Shown here one piece after another: positions 61,753-64,000 of a DNA stretch of 64,000 nucleotides (its first letter is position 1; each line of letters begins with the position of its first letter). The notes below the pieces were generated by a model, which ran no database searches, was not told where the DNA came from, and saw only the letters and a program-made list of their open reading frames with translations. The DNA is taken from contig SIJG01000013.1 of NCBI GenBank assembly GCA_023374025.1, positions 2,227,198 through 2,291,197 on the forward strand, read 5' to 3'. This DNA comes from Heterodera schachtii (lineage: Eukaryota; Nematoda; Chromadorea; Rhabditida; Heteroderidae). A program made the translations under genes and the position numbers.

Positions 61753-63675
61753 TCATTGCTTCTCCTGCAACAGTTGTACCATTTGCTCATATTTCACTTT
61801 GCTGTCCTCGTCCGGCGCTTGTTCCGCCTGCTCTTGCGCAATTCGCACCGCGTCTTTGCCCTCAGCGTTTGTCTCGTTAACATTCGCACCGCGGTTCAGC
61901 AGAAGCTTAAAATTGCATATTTTAAAGGGGCTGGCTGAGTCGTTATATAAATCAATCAATAAGGGCGTTTATATAAAAAACCATCAATGAAAATTGTCAA
62001 CAAAAAACTGACCATAACTTTTAACAAGTTCAACCAAGTTAAACATTCTTGATATCATTGGATAGCCTTGAGTTCTTCTCTATTAGCTCACTTAAATTTC
62101 AAAAAAATTGGTCTCGTTTGAACAAAGTTATGGCCAAGAGTACTCAAGGAACCAGGTTTTCAGACATTTTTGATCATCTTTTTGAAACTTAGCCAAATTG
62201 TTTGAAATTTTGCAGGCTAGAAGATTAGGGCTATCGAGTGATATCAAGATTTCTTAATTTTGCTCGTTCTAAAAAAGTTTGGGTTAGAATTTTTGATGTT
62301 CACAATATTTATGTCTAATGAAAAAACTTTCGTTATAAATTGTTTAGATTTTTTCTTGATATGATTCGGTAGTCCTAAGGGTTTTCTACTAGCCTGCAAA
62401 ATTTCAAAAAATTCGGCTAAGCTTCAAAAAAGTTATGACGAAAACTAATCTGAAAACTGGTTCCTTGAGTACTTTTGGCCATAACTTTGTTCAATTTTCT
62501 GACACAAATGACCCGAGATCACGAATAAGTTCAAAATGACCATTTTCATTATAAAAAATAAGCCTAAAAACCTAAATTATGCTTATTTGTTAGAACAAAA
62601 AGGTTTTGAATTTCTAAAATTAATTCCGGGCCAAGGGAATTTATTAATTTGGCTATTTTTGAAAAAAAAAAAATCAATTTTTAGAATATAAAAATTTCGC
62701 TGCTGTGAGTATGACCTTCACAATTTCGGTGATCCCCGTCATTATGGCCATTTGCAGCAGAGTGTTGCCGCTCGATGTGTCCTTGGCGTTCACATCCGCG
62801 CCGCCGGCCAAAGCGCCCAAAAGACTGCCAATGTCACCGCCTTTGACCGCGTTGAACAGCGTGGACAGAATGTCCTGCAGAAAGGGACAGAATGTACCAC
62901 AGAAGAGCAGAATTGAAAAAATAATAATTTACAGAAAGAGAGACACAAATGATAAAACTCGAAAATGAGCGCAAAAAGGGAAATGGAAATTCCAAGGGCG
63001 TAGCCAGGGGGAGGGGGTTTTGAGGGGGCTAAAGCCCACCCCTCACGACAAAAAAAAAATTAAAAATTTTCAGCGAATTTTTTTGAAGTTTTAAGCAACT
63101 TTCTCAACTGCGCCTAAAGGCACCATCGGACCCCCATTTTACCCTATTTTAAAAAACGGAGACCAAAGTTGCAAACAGGCATTTTTTTTTTTGCGAAAAA
63201 CGGTTACAAATTCCTGTAAAATATACCCCCTAATTCAGTATTTCTAGAAAAATTGTTTTAATTAAGAAAAATGCATAAAGTATTTTGACCGAAATTTATT
63301 CGTTTTCGATTTCGTTTATTTTTAACCAATTTTGGTGCATTTTTGACAGTTTTCTATTTTTCAATTTTTAATTAGGCTTAAAGCTGAGATGACCAAGAAC
63401 TAAAAATTAGAAATCGGCGGTTATTTTACCCCGCCGCCTGCGCCTCCTCCCAAGGCGCCGCCTCCTCCCCCGCCACCGCCAAGAAATCCTCCGATTAATT
63501 CCTGGGGAAATAAAAATTAAATATGTTTAATTAAAAAAAAATATTTGTTCATTACCCCGGCCATATCTGCCAACTGATTGCCACTGCCTCCGCCGCCCTG
63601 CTGCGGCTGATTATCACCAGCATTTGCTCCTCCTCCGCCGCCACCTCCGAGAAGCCCACTGATAAGTTGGTCCAT
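61753..63675 (-). CDS. Glycine-rich ankyrin-repeat protein
   Basis: Four phase-0 exons, 167 residues: 63675-63556, 63501-63430, 62874-62716, 61905-61753 (TGA). The N-terminus MDQLISGLL leads into poly-Gly blocks, and exon 2 repeats the pattern (ELIGGFLGG then poly-Gly), so exons 1 and 2 look duplicated. Exons 3-4 carry two ankyrin units (AVKGGDIGSLLGALAGGADV, NTLLQMAIMTGITEIVK and LLLNRGANVNETNAEGKDAV) and a coiled acidic C-terminus (EQMVQLLQEKQ). An in-frame ATG at 63744 would add 23 mostly hydrophobic residues (NYFSLLYFGFIFLLAFKLLI), a potential signal or anchor. Which start is used decides whether the protein is cytosolic or exported. Introns contain relics of the GGTGCTGAG and CAAGGGCGTAG elements. 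Confidence 0.72.
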
Positions 63676-64000
63676 TATTGAAATTAATAATTTAAAAGCT
63701 AATAGAAAAATAAAACCAAAATATAAGAGCGAGAAATAATTCAAAAAATAACAAAAAGCGACAAAAAAAATTAATAGGAATCTGTTTTTAGGTGTTAAAA
63801 GTGCTGGTAATTTGGTTTATAGTGTAAAAGCAAAAAACATTTCTTTTTGTTTTTCAAGGGTAAAAAGTATTTATTCTGATCACGGACGGGTCTGAGCTCA
63901 GGTTTTTCAAAAAATGCATAAAGGTACAAAGTTAAATATTTTAAAGAATGAATAAATGTATTTCCAAATTGTTTTTGTCACTAAATTCTTTTGAACGTTC

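Overview
The window is AT-rich nuclear DNA from an animal with short introns. It is most likely a plant-parasitic tylenchid nematode, probably a cyst nematode (Heterodera or Globodera). The pointers are a signal-peptide-bearing SPRY protein of the SPRYSEC type, nematode-specific Sre-class chemoreceptors, many introns of about 50-100 bp, three GC-AG introns in phase with good reading frames, and a dense load of small non-autonomous DNA transposons. The organism call is inference; no rRNA or mitochondrial marker is present. Exon models were built by hand from splice sites and reading phase. Almost all of them close in phase.

Layout, left to right. (1) 1-1280 (-): secreted SPRY protein, cut by the window edge. 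(2) 3396-4001 (-): 3' half of a 7TM receptor beside a hAT-type MITE. (3) 5759-9034 (+): complete ten-exon cathepsin L-like protease with a MITE in intron 1. (4) 9319-10460: 1.14-kb foldback element between convergent genes. (5) 10619-13923 (-): 17-exon anion-selective Cys-loop receptor. (6) 18530-19885 (-) and 54349-55716 (+): an inverted duplication of an Sre-like chemoreceptor about 35 kb apart. (7) 23124-25535 and 26463-28427 (+): unrecognised protein(s), the first with a signal peptide. (8) 29256-33430 (-): secreted ankyrin-repeat protein. (9) 38271-about 40540 (-): degenerate AAA ATPase. (10) 40860-42881 (-): secreted armadillo/importin-alpha-like protein. (11) 57253-59805 (-): transmembrane RING-H2 protein with a Gln/Glu-rich tail. 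(12) 60128-60644 (-): small secreted protein. (13) 61753-63675 (-): glycine-rich ankyrin protein.

The long gene-poor stretches (14-18 kb, 20-23 kb, 33.4-38.2 kb, 43-54 kb) are packed with small transposons. At least ten have exact 8-bp target duplications (hAT-like) and two nested ones have exact 9-bp duplications (Mutator-like). Several unrelated families share two internal modules: a GC-rich hairpin monomer of about 130 bp and a short repeat containing ACACCCCTAAGAA.

Functionally, the locus is rich in secreted proteins built on protein-interaction scaffolds (SPRY, ankyrin, armadillo), plus a secreted-type protease, receptors and an E3-ligase-like protein. That is consistent with an effector-rich, transposon-rich region, but secretion and host roles are inferred only from N-terminal signal sequences and family precedent.
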